Below are positions 1 to 9,430 of a stretch of DNA of 54,654 nucleotides, piece after piece. The position numbers and the translations under genes were made by a program. The notes beneath the pieces are model-generated. The model saw only the letters and a list, made by a program, of their open reading frames with translations, was not told where the DNA came from and did no database searches. The stretch comes from Sunxiuqinia dokdonensis (lineage in GTDB: Bacteria > Bacteroidota > Bacteroidia > Bacteroidales > Prolixibacteraceae). The stretch spans positions 1-54,654 of the forward strand of contig NZ_LGIA01000152.1 of assembly GCF_001270965.1 (NCBI RefSeq). The letters run 5' to 3'. Position 1 is the first letter of the stretch. The number at the start of each line of letters is the position of its first letter.

Positions 1-17
1 TCATAAGGATTAACTAA

Positions 18-3000
18 TTAATCACCTTCACCATCTGGATTATTACCCTGGCAAACTCTTTTCTGGTATTCCGATGGATTCTCTCCGAAGTGCTTTTTGA
101 ATTGTTTGCTGAAGTAGTTTGGATCATTAAAGCCAATAGCAAAAGCCACTTCCGAAACCGTTTGGTTGGTGTCGCACAACAAGCTGCCCGCTTTTTTCAT
201 GCGGACAATGCGTAGAAAATCTTTTGGTGAATAACCAGATATCCCCTTCATCTTTTTGTAAAAAACGGTTCTGCCGTAACTAAAATGTTGAAGCAAGGTT
301 TCGATTGAAAAATCCGGATCGGACAGGTTTTCCTCTACCAATTGAACCACCTTGTCCAAAAACTCCTGATCGGCTGCGGAATGTGCCAAAGCCTTGGGTG
401 CTGTCTGCAAATCGCGGCTAAAACGTTCTCGCAGTTGTTTGCGCTGCTTCAGCATATTTTTGATCCGCTTCTCCAAATATATCATATTGAAGGGCTTGGT
501 GATGTAGTCATCGGCTCCGGTCTCAATACCCTCAATCTTGTGCTCTTCCAGCGATTTAGCCGTCAGCAGGATGATGGGAATGTGGCTGGTGTGAAACTCC
601 GTTTTCAACATGCGGGTCAATTCAATACCGTCCATTTCAGGCATCATGATATCGCAAACGATGAGGTCCGGATCTTTATTTTTTGCCAGTTCCAAGCCAA
701 TTTTTCCATTTGCCGCTTGCAACACGTGATAATTCGACGATAAATTATTTCGAAGATAAAGCTGTAAATCGAGGTTGTCTTCCACCACCAAAATCGTCTC
801 CTTTTCTTTTTCCGATTTCCTTCCAAGTGGTTCCGCATCCGGCTCATCTTCATCGACCACATCCACAAACTTTTTTGTGTAATTGAGTTCCGGAAGCACA
901 GCCGAACGGTCCATTTCATCTTCGGAAGCGAACACCAACGGCAATTTTACGGTAAAGCAGCTTCCTTTACCCAAGGTGCTTTCAACCGAAACCACGCCAC
1001 CCTGCATTTCCACAAGCTCGCGCACCAGCGACAAGCCAATTCCGGTGCTTGATTCTTCTTTCCAGCGCGAACGGTTGCCCAGGTTAAACCGCTCAAAAAT
1101 ATGCGGTAAGTCCTTTTTGCGAATGCCTTCACCTTTGTCAGAAACCGAGATCAGAAGCTGGTTCTGTGCTTCGGCCAACTCCAAATTCAGCACAATTCGC
1201 TGACCAGAGGCCGTGTGTTTAAAGGCATTGGACAAAAGGTTAAAAACGATTTTCTCAAGCGATCTAAAATCCAGCATCACCGGGCGATCAGGCGCTTCGG
1301 ACCTAAATGAAAAGTCAATCTGCTTACGTTCAGCCAGTGGCTTGAACGTTTGAAAAATCTCATCCAAAAACGGAACAAGCGCTCCCCGAACAGGTGTTGG
1401 CTTGAAAAAACCCTTCTGAATTTTCCTGAAATCCATTAGCTGATCAATCAACTCCAACAAGCGGTGGGTGTTGCGCCTCACCATGCGCAATGGTTTTTCC
1501 ACCGCTGGTGAAAGATTTCTACCACCAAGCAAGTCTTCAACCGGCCCCAGAATCAAGGCCAATGGCGTTTTAAACTCATGCGAAATGCTGGTGTAAAATT
1601 TGAGCTTATCGTCGGCCAGCTGTTTTTCAAACTGCACCTCATGCTTGAGTCGGATGCGTTCCAGGATGATGCGGCGGGCCAGCCAAAACAAGCCAAAGGC
1701 CAGCAGAAAGTAAGCGGTGTACGCCCACCAGGTTTTCCATGGCGGCGGGGCAATACTCAAGTTCAGCGTCATTTCCGGGTTAGTCCATACTCCATCGCTG
1801 TTCGATGCCCGCATGCGGAACCGGTAATCGCCCGGCTGCAATTCCCGATAAATAGCTGAACTGAGGTTTCCCGACCGGTTCCAGTTTTGCTCGTATTCTT
1901 CGAGTTGAAAGGCGTATTGAATTTTTGAAGGGGCTTTAAAGTCGAGCGCTGCAAATTCAAAAGTAATCACATTTTCGTTGTATTTGAGCCGGATTGATTC
2001 TGAGGGATCGTTTAAAACATGCCTCGCCTCCGATAGTTTTTCTTTGTCGGTTTTGCCATTAACCAATAAGTTGGTCAGCACCAGCGGAACTTGCCGCTGT
2101 GACTTTTGCACAGAATCTGTTTCGAACCAAACCATACCCGAAATATGACCAAAAACAAGCTTGTTTGAGCTGGTTAAAATTCCAGGGCCTTCAGAAAAAG
2201 AATTCTCTCCCAACCCGTTTGCGGCATAAAAATTTTCGAATGTTTGTGCTTTCGGATCGTACTTGCTTAAGCCAAAATCGGTGCCCACCCACAAAAAGCC
2301 GTGGTGGTCTTCAACAATACTAAGCACCAGGTTGCTCGTCAACCCATCGCTTTCCCTGATATAATCGAACTGAAATGGCTGATCAGCCGGCACCGACTTC
2401 AATCGATTGATTCCGCCACCATAGGTTCCAACCCAGATCGTTCCGTCCGAATCCTGCGAAACACCAATCACATCGTTATAAGATAAACCCAGCGGATCAT
2501 TCGTCCGTTCAATCTGCCGGAACTTCAGGTTGTCGGCCGTCACGTATTGCCCGGCCACGAAATTCAAGCCATTGGAGGTGCCAACCCACATGTTACCCTG
2601 GCGATCTTCCAAAAAACAACGCACCCGATCATCGGAAAGGGCGAACTTGTCGTTTTCGTTATGCCGATAATGCAACACTTCCTGCCCATTGCGCAGCGGA
2701 TTTCGAATAATATTGACACCGCCATGATAAAGCGCGACCCACATTTGTCCATGCCGGTCTTCGTGCAAATCAAACGCATCGTTGTGGCTCAAGCGGCTGC
2801 GCTCCGGCGAGCTGGTCGAAAACCGTTGGATTTCTACCTGATTGAATGCGGAAACCGAATGGTTCGAGGGGATATTTTTTAGTACAAATATGCCGTCGCC
2901 CTTGGTGCCAATCCAGATGTTGCCGTTTCCATCTTCTTCAAAAGCATAAACGCCCGAATGTATTCTCAAGGCCGGCAGCAGATCCTTCAAATTGAAAAGC

Positions 3001-4466
3001 GGCTGAAATTCCTGGTCATACACTATCACTTCCCCTCTTTTATTGCCGGTCCATATCCACTTACGACTATCTTCATAAACGGCGCGCACTTCATTGGAAA
3101 AATCACGTTCGGCACCTGTTTTGTTTTTCAACGAATGAAAGTTCGACTGTTCCAAGTTGACTTTATTCACCCCGCGCTTGTAGGTTCCGGCCCAAATATT
3201 GCCGGACCGGTCGTGTGCAATGGACAAAATCAGGTTCGAAGACAGGCTACCGGGGTTATTCTCCTCGTTCAAAAACTGTTCAAAAACCTCCTGCTCCCGG
3301 TCAAAGCGCGATATTCCGCCACCGTAAATCCCCACCCACAAATCACCGTTTTGGTCTTCCTGAAACACCTGCTTCTCCCCTTCCAAAATGGATTGCCGGA
3401 CTTCGGGCTGAAGCGGATAGTGGGTAAACTTCTGAAGATCGGGCTGAAAACGTACCACGCCACGTAAATCGGTCACAAACCAGCAATCGCTGTGCTGATC
3501 GAGGTAGAACGAAGCCAGCAAGTTGGTGGGGAGGCTGCTATTATCGCGATTGAAATACTGTTGGCCCCCCGTTTCACTATCCACGACAAGCAGGCCACTT
3601 TCTGTCGCCACAATCACACGCCCATCTTTTGACGCTTGCAGGTCGCGAACACGCTGTGTTCCGTTACTCAGTGCGGGTGTTTTCCAAACCAGTTCGGCTT
3701 GGCCCTGGCTTATTTTGAAAAGTTCGCCGGTTTGTGTTCCGGCCCACACCGCCGTTTCGGTTTCGCAAAAAGCCACAACACTCCTACCCGGATCAGCAAG
3801 AAACTGCCGCGCCTTTCCCGAGGAATCAACCGACATGCGGTCGTCCGGCAGATAGCTGATGCCCTCGTAGGTTCCAACCCAAAGCCCATTGTTTCGATCG
3901 GCCCAAATTTCATTCAGATAATCCGAGGTCAGCCCATTATTTGAGGAAAAAAACCAGCTTGAATAGTCAGGCGATTCGGCTGTAGAAATAATCCGCACAC
4001 AGCCTTTGCCTCCCAGATACATCCAGACAACACCGGGTGACGACTCATAAACCGAGCTGACGGTACAATCAATATACTCTTCTCCCAGGTTTGAGGGAAA
4101 ATTAATAAATGTCTCTGTCTGCGGATCAAACCGGTGCGCATGATCATCGTAGGTCGTTGCCCAAATGTAGCCGGCACCATCCTGAAAAAGTCCGCGTATT
4201 TTATTGTTCCCGATTGAAGTCGAATCACCCGGATCGTAGTCAAATGTCTTGAACTGTTTTCCGTCGTATCGGCTAAGCCCGTTCAAGGTTCCAAACCAGA
4301 GGTAACCCTCCTGATCCTGAAGCATGGTACGCACGGAGTTATTTGCCAAGCCATGCTCAATGGTTAGCTGCTCAAACGACAACTTACTTTGGGCATTGGC
4401 CAGCAAAAAAATCAGCTGGAAAAGAAAAGTGATTAGACAATACCTTATCCGTTTAGCAAGATTCAT
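18..4466 (-). CDS. Hybrid two-component system sensor/response regulator (HTCS)
   Basis: A 1482-residue one-protein two-component system. A signal peptide (about 1-25, ending ANAQ) is followed by a long periplasmic sensor of Reg_prop beta-propeller repeats (many GxLWFGT / GNIWIGT blades), a Y_Y_Y domain, and a membrane segment near 905-930 (WWAYTAYFLLAFGLFW). The cytoplasmic part holds a histidine kinase with phospho-acceptor His963 in SISHEFKTPLA, an ATPase domain (N-box LLSNAFKH), a receiver domain with phospho-acceptor Asp1272 in VCDIMMPEMDG, and a C-terminal AraC helix-turn-helix. In Bacteroidota such proteins usually sense a glycan breakdown product and activate a neighbouring polysaccharide-utilisation locus. 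No such locus is visible here; it may lie left of the window. Length and domain order are normal, and no residue needed for phosphotransfer is missing. The ligand is unknown. Confidence 0.95.
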   Translation of the reverse strand: MNLAKRIRYCLITFLFQLIFLLANAQSKLSFEQLTIEHGLANNSVRTMLQDQEGYLWFGTLNGLSRYDGKQFKTFDYDPGDSTSIGNNKIRGLFQDGAGYIWATTYDDHAHRFDPQTETFINFPSNLGEEYIDCTVSSVYESSPGVVWMYLGGKGCVRIISTAESPDYSSWFFSSNNGLTSDYLNEIWADRNNGLWVGTYEGISYLPDDRMSVDSSGKARQFLADPGRSVVAFCETETAVWAGTQTGELFKISQGQAELVWKTPALSNGTQRVRDLQASKDGRVIVATESGLLVVDSETGGQQYFNRDNSSLPTNLLASFYLDQHSDCWFVTDLRGVVRFQPDLQKFTHYPLQPEVRQSILEGEKQVFQEDQNGDLWVGIYGGGISRFDREQEVFEQFLNEENNPGSLSSNLILSIAHDRSGNIWAGTYKRGVNKVNLEQSNFHSLKNKTGAERDFSNEVRAVYEDSRKWIWTGNKRGEVIVYDQEFQPLFNLKDLLPALRIHSGVYAFEEDGNGNIWIGTKGDGIFVLKNIPSNHSVSAFNQVEIQRFSTSSPERSRLSHNDAFDLHEDRHGQMWVALYHGGVNIIRNPLRNGQEVLHYRHNENDKFALSDDRVRCFLEDRQGNMWVGTSNGLNFVAGQYVTADNLKFRQIERTNDPLGLSYNDVIGVSQDSDGTIWVGTYGGGINRLKSVPADQPFQFDYIRESDGLTSNLVLSIVEDHHGFLWVGTDFGLSKYDPKAQTFENFYAANGLGENSFSEGPGILTSSNKLVFGHISGMVWFETDSVQKSQRQVPLVLTNLLVNGKTDKEKLSEARHVLNDPSESIRLKYNENVITFEFAALDFKAPSKIQYAFQLEEYEQNWNRSGNLSSAIYRELQPGDYRFRMRASNSDGVWTNPEMTLNLSIAPPPWKTWWAYTAYFLLAFGLFWLARRIILERIRLKHEVQFEKQLADDKLKFYTSISHEFKTPLALILGPVEDLLGGRNLSPAVEKPLRMVRRNTHRLLELIDQLMDFRKIQKGFFKPTPVRGALVPFLDEIFQTFKPLAERKQIDFSFRSEAPDRPVMLDFRSLEKIVFNLLSNAFKHTASGQRIVLNLELAEAQNQLLISVSDKGEGIRKKDLPHIFERFNLGNRSRWKEESSTGIGLSLVRELVEMQGGVVSVESTLGKGSCFTVKLPLVFASEDEMDRSAVLPELNYTKKFVDVVDEDEPDAEPLGRKSEKEKETILVVEDNLDLQLYLRNNLSSNYHVLQAANGKIGLELAKNKDPDLIVCDIMMPEMDGIELTRMLKTEFHTSHIPIILLTAKSLEEHKIEGIETGADDYITKPFNMIYLEKRIKNMLKQRKQLRERFSRDLQTAPKALAHSAADQEFLDKVVQLVEENLSDPDFSIETLLQHFSYGRTVFYKKMKGISGYSPKDFLRIVRMKKAGSLLCDTNQTVSEVAFAIGFNDPNYFSKQFKKHFGENPSEYQKRVCQGNNPDGEGD

Positions 4467-4596
4467 GCGTGCTAAAATAGGAATAAATGAATGACCTGCA
4501 CCCCTGACCTAAGTAAAATTTGCCAAGCAATACAAACTGTCAAAGTGCAAATAAGTCCTAACTTCAGGAGTTTTATTCAGACGCGGACTAAAATTC

Positions 4597-4628
4597 TTGC
4601 TCAAAAGAAGAAAATTTTATTACATTTG
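4597..4628 (+). promoter_or_regulatory. Promoter of the tRNA-Cys gene
   Basis: TTG at 4597-4599 and TACATTTG at 4621-4628 are separated by 21 bases. They match the Bacteroidota primary sigma-factor consensus (TTTG at -33, TAnnTTTG at -7, 19-21 base spacer). The tRNA begins 17 bases downstream. Confidence 0.7.
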
Positions 4629-4644
4629 CAGTCCATTAAAAATC

Positions 4645-4715
4645 GGTCTCTTGGCCGAGTGGCTAGGCAGCGGTCTGCAAAACCGCGTACGGCGGTTCGA
4701 ATCCGCCAGAGACCT
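4645..4715 (+). tRNA. tRNA-Cys (anticodon GCA)
   Basis: A full cloverleaf can be folded. The acceptor stem pairs GGTCTCT (4645-4651) with AGAGACC (4708-4714). The anticodon stem GCGGT/ACCGC encloses loop CTGCAAA with anticodon GCA at 4677-4679. The T arm is GGCGG-TTCGAAT-CCGCC. The discriminator base is T4715, as expected for cysteine tRNAs. CCA is not encoded. A recombinase gene starts 250 bases downstream, so the 3' end of this tRNA is a candidate integration site. Confidence 0.97.
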
Positions 4716-4739
4716 CTTTTTAGGATTCCAAACGACATC

Positions 4740-4782
4740 AAAAGCCAGTAAATCGTTGATTTATTGGCTTTTTCTATTTTTT
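4740..4782 (+). terminator. Rho-independent terminator after tRNA-Cys
   Basis: AAAGCCAGTAAATC and GATTTATTGGCTTT form a 14-bp stem with one G-T pair around a 3-base loop. A T-rich run (TTTCTATTTTTT) follows on the plus strand. Confidence 0.8.
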
Positions 4783-4828
4783 AACATATCAAAATAATCC
4801 AATCAAAACCATATTGCTGGTGTACGAT

Positions 4829-4961
4829 CCGGTGAGCTTTTTTTTATACTAAATTTGCTCACCAGCATCCTTGCATTGATTTGTATATCTGAAGGATACG
4901 GAAACAGAACTCATTAATTTATTGGCAAAAATGATCTTGTTTGAAGCATTTTCCGGTGAGC
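4829..4961. repeat. Three copies of GGTGAGC upstream of the recombinase
   Basis: GGTGAGC occurs at 4831-4837 and 4955-4961 on the plus strand and at 4857-4863 on the minus strand. The two plus-strand copies are both preceded by CC. The first and second copies face each other, and the flanking GCTGGTG (4816-4822) and CACCAGC (4860-4866) extend the dyad. The last copy ends 4 bases before the annotated recombinase ATG. Lying between a tRNA and an integrase, these could be arm-type integrase sites or an autoregulatory operator. That role is inferred. Confidence 0.45.
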
Positions 4962-4965
4962 AAAA

Positions 4966-6279
4966 ATGGGATCATCAAATAAAACAGTTCAGAACACACT
5001 AAAACAAATGAATATGGAAACGATGCAATCATTTGGAATTCAGTTTATCACAAGACAAAGCAGAGAAAAAAATGATCTAAAAAGCCAACGAATTTTTGCC
5101 CGAATTACCATCAATGGTTCAAGGGCAGAAATCTCATTAAAACAACGAGTGGAACCTAAGGACTGGAATTCAGTCAAAGGAATGGCAAAAGGCAAATCAG
5201 GAGAGCAAAAAAAACTCAACCAATTTCTGGATCAGGTAAGAACAAAATTATCTAACATCTACAGGGAACTTATGGTAGAAGGAGAGCTGCCCACTCCCAA
5301 GGCTGTAAAAAACCACTTTCTTGGAATTAAAGAACAGGGCAAAACTCTGCTCGTCGCTTTTGACTATCATCAAAAGATATCCACGAGTGACCTTTCAGAA
5401 TCAACCCTCCAACATTATGAAACTACCGGGAAATATGTGAGAGAATTTCTACACAAACGCCTCCAAACATCCGATATATATCTTTCGAAAATAAACTACA
5501 AATTTATTACTGACTTTGAGTATTTTCTGAGAACACGACAACCAACGGATCATATAAAACCATTATCCAACAATGGAATAATGAAGCACTTGGAACGTGT
5601 ACGTAAAGTCATCAAATTAGCGAAGAAACTTGAATGGACAAACAAGAATCCATTTGAGAGCTATCAAATTAAGTTCAAGAAATTTGATCGTGAATATCTG
5701 GAACCAGACGAACTGCAAATTCTGGAAAATGCAGAATTCAAGGTAGATCGCCTAAAATACACCAAAAATCTCTTTATATTCAGCTGCTATACAGGACTCG
5801 CCTATAGCGATGCCATTCGGTTAAAATTGGAAAATATTCACCTCGGAATTGACGGAAACTATTGGATTATTACAACACGAAAAAAGACCAATACCGCATT
5901 AAGACTTCCAATATTGCCTAAAGCCCAGGAAATAATTGAGCAGTACAAGGATCACCCCCGTTCAGTGCATCGCGGAACAGTATTCCCTGTGATTTCTAAT
6001 CAAAAATTAAATAATTACCTCAAGGAAATAGCAGATATCTGTGGGATTAAAAAGAACCTCACTTTTCATTTGGCCCGGCACACTTTTGCCACCACGGTAA
6101 CCCTTAGTAACGGAGTCCCGATCGAAACGGTCTCAAAAATGCTTGGACACACCTCGTTGCAAACGACACAGATTTATGCTAGAATTGTTGATACCCGCAT
6201 GTCTGATGACATTTCAATTCTGAAATCAAAACTTGAAACAAAGGAAATTCCGATAAAAAAAGTTAACCATTTGAAGTAA
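4966..6279 (+). CDS. Tyrosine recombinase / integrase (Bacteroidota type)
   Basis: A 437-residue site-specific recombinase. The N-terminal arm-binding region (RITINGSRAEISLKQRVEP) and a SAM-like core-binding domain precede the catalytic domain. The catalytic H-x-x-R (His368, Arg371 in HLARH), the second His (LGH, His395) and the nucleophile Tyr404 (QIYARI) are present. The position normally held by the first catalytic Arg is Ala279 (TGLAYSD); loss of this Arg is also known from the Bacteroides integrase IntDOT, so the enzyme may be active. ATG 4966 gives the longest reading; ATG 5008 (MNMETMQSF) would fit the usual family N-terminus as well. The gene follows tRNA-Cys, but no other element genes (mobilisation, excision, cargo) are seen before the sulfur operon, so it looks like a remnant or a solitary integrase. 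Confidence 0.92.
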   Translation: MGSSNKTVQNTLKQMNMETMQSFGIQFITRQSREKNDLKSQRIFARITINGSRAEISLKQRVEPKDWNSVKGMAKGKSGEQKKLNQFLDQVRTKLSNIYRELMVEGELPTPKAVKNHFLGIKEQGKTLLVAFDYHQKISTSDLSESTLQHYETTGKYVREFLHKRLQTSDIYLSKINYKFITDFEYFLRTRQPTDHIKPLSNNGIMKHLERVRKVIKLAKKLEWTNKNPFESYQIKFKKFDREYLEPDELQILENAEFKVDRLKYTKNLFIFSCYTGLAYSDAIRLKLENIHLGIDGNYWIITTRKKTNTALRLPILPKAQEIIEQYKDHPRSVHRGTVFPVISNQKLNNYLKEIADICGIKKNLTFHLARHTFATTVTLSNGVPIETVSKMLGHTSLQTTQIYARIVDTRMSDDISILKSKLETKEIPIKKVNHLK

Positions 6280-7082
6280 TAAAGAGTCGATTAAATTCAT
6301 TCAATATGTTTACTGGGAACGGATCATATATGTCAATTGCAGGGAATAAACTGCAGACTCCATTTCTTTTGCACTTTACTTTTCGTTCAAAGTCCTCCAC
6401 CTGCCGATGGATCTTTTGACCCACTTTTCATCGCGGTTGTAACGAAAGATATCCTCCAGGGTTGCTTAGTTTTCTTGATCTATTTTGATGTCCCCATACT
6501 TAAGGTCATTATTACTCATCTGGCTGATTCTGCGGGCCTGATAATTATTGCCGGCCTGGGTAAGCACATCCCATAATCGACCCGCCCGATCCTAATGACC
6601 TTCCATGCCTGGATACTTCTTTATATTTGTCCCAGACTAAACGGGGCAGTTATACTGGATGACGGATCCCAGCTTCCGTGCAAATCCTTTGATCAACTTG
6701 AATCAAAAAACCATCATCGCCGGCTTGTCTTATAGAGTAACTTGAAACGGGTTTTAAGTTTCTGAAATCATTCATTATAGATCGCTGCCACCTTGCACAC
6801 TTTTTCATGGCTTCTGGCACGCCGCTAAATTTAAATTTTTGATTTACTGGCGTGAGCTATCCCGGATGAGGTCAACGGGGTGCATGTCAGGTTTTCCATG
6901 CGAAGAGAATGTGAGATATCGAAAGGGAAAAACTGAACACATTCGAAGGACGGTTACCAAGAATAGCAACCGCCCCTTTATCGTTCCGGGAAGCGAAATA
7001 ACTTTGTCAAAAAATTGAGTGGCAAAGAAATAGCACACGCAGATCACCAGCAATTATTTAGAAATCCATTTTTTCCAAATTT
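6280..7082. other. 803-base gene-poor stretch with a possible decayed reading frame
   Basis: No intact gene is supported here. On the minus strand two protein-like stretches can be read. 6820-6650 runs 56 codons (VPEAMKKCARW at the start) to a stop. 6591-6376 continues in another frame (GRLWDVLTQAGNNYQARRIS early on) with an in-frame TAA after DIKIDQEN, then goes on protein-like (LEDIFRYNRDEKWVKR). Interrupted frames of this kind suggest an old gene broken by stops and frameshifts. I do not recognise the family. The short open frames at 6337-6576 (plus) and 6844-7053 (minus) do not look like proteins. Confidence 0.3.
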
Positions 7083-9413
7083 TTATTTTTTACGGATTAG
7101 TACTGACCAATAATTTTCCACATTTTTGACCTCTGACACGTCATGCCCTTCACCGCGCACCGAACCGGGAACATTGTTGATCGGTGCTCCGTCATCCAGC
7201 AAAATTTCTAGGAATTCACCGGAATGCATCTGAGCCAGTTCGATCTTGGTCTTCACAAAATTCATTGGACAAGCCACTCCCCGAAAATCCTTGAAACGTT
7301 TTTCTTGTGCTTCATTTTCGGGGCTTTCAGATTTTGGCTTTACCTGTTTCACTTTAAATTGAAGAGAATCATCCATGCTATTGTATAGCTCAATAACGGA
7401 TGAAGCCAATTCAAAAATGAGTCCCTGGTATTCCTGAAAGTTGCCTTCCGGATTTTTTAGGGCCAGTTGAACCACCGGACCAAATTTCATATCCACATGA
7501 CCCTCACGGATAAAGTCATCTTTGAAAGCGGTAAAAACCTCCTCCCGGTTTTTGGGTTCAATTCCACGGGTAACCAGCAACATACGCGAAGCATGAAAAA
7601 CAACTTCATACAGTAATTGACTCGTTGCTGTTTCATGGAAACTTTCTTTGATCTTCTTCTGAAGTTCCAGGATGAAATCCCTGTCAAAATCGATCATGTC
7701 AAACATTCCGGCAGAACATTCAGCCTGCCCTTTTCCCGTCAACGAGAACAATTCCTGCGCTCCCCAATCGAAATAATAATTTTTGTCTTCTTCAAACGAC
7801 GGGACCTCGTCGTACTTTTTCAGCAACTGACCGATTTCTTTTTCCCCTCCAGCTTGCAAATAGGAATCGAAACCGTCATATGCTTCTTTTCGAGATGCGT
7901 ACAATTCTATCACTTCTGCTGCAAAAACCGGAAGATCACGGGCGCTAATCTGGCCGATCATCTCACCCAAACGAGCTATGCCCCAGCCAGTCTGTCCCCC
8001 AAGCGTGACGTAATAAGCCGGGTAAAGCCTTTCATTCCGCGAAGCCCGTCCGTAAAATCCCAGATTAGCTACCTGGTGTTGTCCGCAGGAGTTCGGACAT
8101 CCGGACAAATTGATCCGGAAATTAGAAACCTTATCCAATGTCAGTTTATCGAGAGTCGAAAGCCTGGATTTAATGGCTTTTGACGCTCCTTTGGAAAGGC
8201 AAATTCCCAGTCGGCAAGTATCGGCGCCGGTACAGGCCACCAGGCTGTTTAAAATCCTCGGAGAACTGATTTCAATCCCAATGGTATTTAAAAGATGAAA
8301 GAGGCTTTGCAGTTGATCTCCGGGAATATTCCGAAGTAAAATATTCTGCCTCATGGTTAAACGGAGGCAGCCGGGCCCAAAAGGTATCAAAATTTGCGAT
8401 AAACGTTCAAGCGTCTTTGCACCGGCCATGCCATGTTCAAACGGGATTTCCACCGAATATAACCCTTGCTGCCGTTGTTCATTCACATACCTTTGGGCCC
8501 AAAGAGTAAAAGCCCTGCTCCCGTCATGAGCCAACCTGTTTGGCTGGCTGGTTGATGCAGGCATTTCAGGAAGGTTCAACGGGTATTTTCGTTCTTGTTT
8601 CAGTTGATTAAAGTAACCGTGAAATAGCTCAAAAACCTTTTCTACTCCCAGTTTATAAAAGATGTATCGAATCCTCGCTTTGTGCCGGTTACGGCGGTTA
8701 CCATGTTCTGAAAAAAGCTGTTTAACCGCTTCGGCAACATATAAAATATCCGACGCCGGAAGAAAGTCAAACAATAAATTCCCTGCCGATGGTTTTGAGC
8801 CCAGTCCGCCGCCAAGAAACACCTTAAAGCCTTTCTCCCCGTTTAAAGTTGTGGCTAAAAAGCCCAGATCGTTGAATAGCGCATTGGCATTGTCTGACTC
8901 GTTTCCGGCAAAAGCGATTTTGTACTTCCGCGGCAGCGACCATGAATCGGGCTCGGCGATCAGGGTATTGGTCAGCGCCACCGCATACGGCGTCACATCA
9001 AACTCTTCACCCGTAGCAATACCGGCATCTTCTGAAGCCATGATGTTACGCACAGTGTTCCCTCCGCCTCCCCGCGACGAAAGGCCCAGATCATACAGTT
9101 CAGCAAGAATAGCGGGCGTTTGCTCCAGGCTGACATTGTGAAACTGTAATTCCTGGCGGGTTGTGAAATGGATCGGTTCGCAGCCATGTTTTGCGGCAAT
9201 TCGTGCAACACCAAGCAACTGCGCAGGAGAAATTACTCCGGCAGCACAGCGTGCCCGTACCATATAGGTTCCGTTGTTCCGCTGCTCATAAATTCCCATC
9301 GGGACACGGATCGCTTTAAATTTGACAGGTTCAATTGTCCCACTCTGAAAATCTGTTATTTCGCGGGAAAAAGCTTCTATTTCACGTTTTAGTGTATTGG
9401 GTATCGTGTACAT
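7083..9413 (-). CDS. Sulfite reductase fused to HEPN-like and TusA-like domains
   Basis: 776 residues, last gene of the sulfur operon, 17 bases behind the JAMM protease. Residues about 1-510 form a nitrite/sulfite reductase with two ferredoxin-like half-domains and the siroheme/[4Fe-4S] ligands: Cys-x5-Cys in CTGADTC (near 392-398) and Cys-x3-Cys in GCPNSCG (near 437-441). It should reduce sulfite to sulfide in the cytoplasm. Residues about 560-690 are helical and resemble a HEPN domain (LLYEVVFHASRMLLVTRGIEPKNREEV). The last ~75 residues are TusA/SirA-like with the CPMNFVK motif (Cys near 712), a persulfide-carrying fold. Ordinary sulfite reductases lack both tails. The TusA tail suggests that nascent sulfur is passed on as a persulfide rather than released; that is inference. 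Nitrite as substrate is possible but the neighbours argue for sulfite. Confidence 0.88.
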   Translation of the reverse strand: MYTIPNTLKREIEAFSREITDFQSGTIEPVKFKAIRVPMGIYEQRNNGTYMVRARCAAGVISPAQLLGVARIAAKHGCEPIHFTTRQELQFHNVSLEQTPAILAELYDLGLSSRGGGGNTVRNIMASEDAGIATGEEFDVTPYAVALTNTLIAEPDSWSLPRKYKIAFAGNESDNANALFNDLGFLATTLNGEKGFKVFLGGGLGSKPSAGNLLFDFLPASDILYVAEAVKQLFSEHGNRRNRHKARIRYIFYKLGVEKVFELFHGYFNQLKQERKYPLNLPEMPASTSQPNRLAHDGSRAFTLWAQRYVNEQRQQGLYSVEIPFEHGMAGAKTLERLSQILIPFGPGCLRLTMRQNILLRNIPGDQLQSLFHLLNTIGIEISSPRILNSLVACTGADTCRLGICLSKGASKAIKSRLSTLDKLTLDKVSNFRINLSGCPNSCGQHQVANLGFYGRASRNERLYPAYYVTLGGQTGWGIARLGEMIGQISARDLPVFAAEVIELYASRKEAYDGFDSYLQAGGEKEIGQLLKKYDEVPSFEEDKNYYFDWGAQELFSLTGKGQAECSAGMFDMIDFDRDFILELQKKIKESFHETATSQLLYEVVFHASRMLLVTRGIEPKNREEVFTAFKDDFIREGHVDMKFGPVVQLALKNPEGNFQEYQGLIFELASSVIELYNSMDDSLQFKVKQVKPKSESPENEAQEKRFKDFRGVACPMNFVKTKIELAQMHSGEFLEILLDDGAPINNVPGSVRGEGHDVSEVKNVENYWSVLIRKK

Positions 9414-9430
9414 GATTTTTTTTGAATTTC

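Noticed and set aside
342-743. Open frame on the plus strand inside the hybrid sensor gene
   Set aside because: It lies in antisense to a well-supported gene and has no domain-like content.
6337-6576. 79-residue open frame on the plus strand behind the integrase
   Set aside because: The composition is not protein-like and the opposite strand reads better as a decayed gene.
6844-7053. 69-residue open frame on the minus strand before the sulfite reductase region
   Set aside because: No start context, no family match, and it lies in a decayed zone.
4645-7082. A complete integrated element with left and right attachment sites
   Set aside because: No second copy of the tRNA-Cys 3' end was found by eye in the window, and no other element genes are present.
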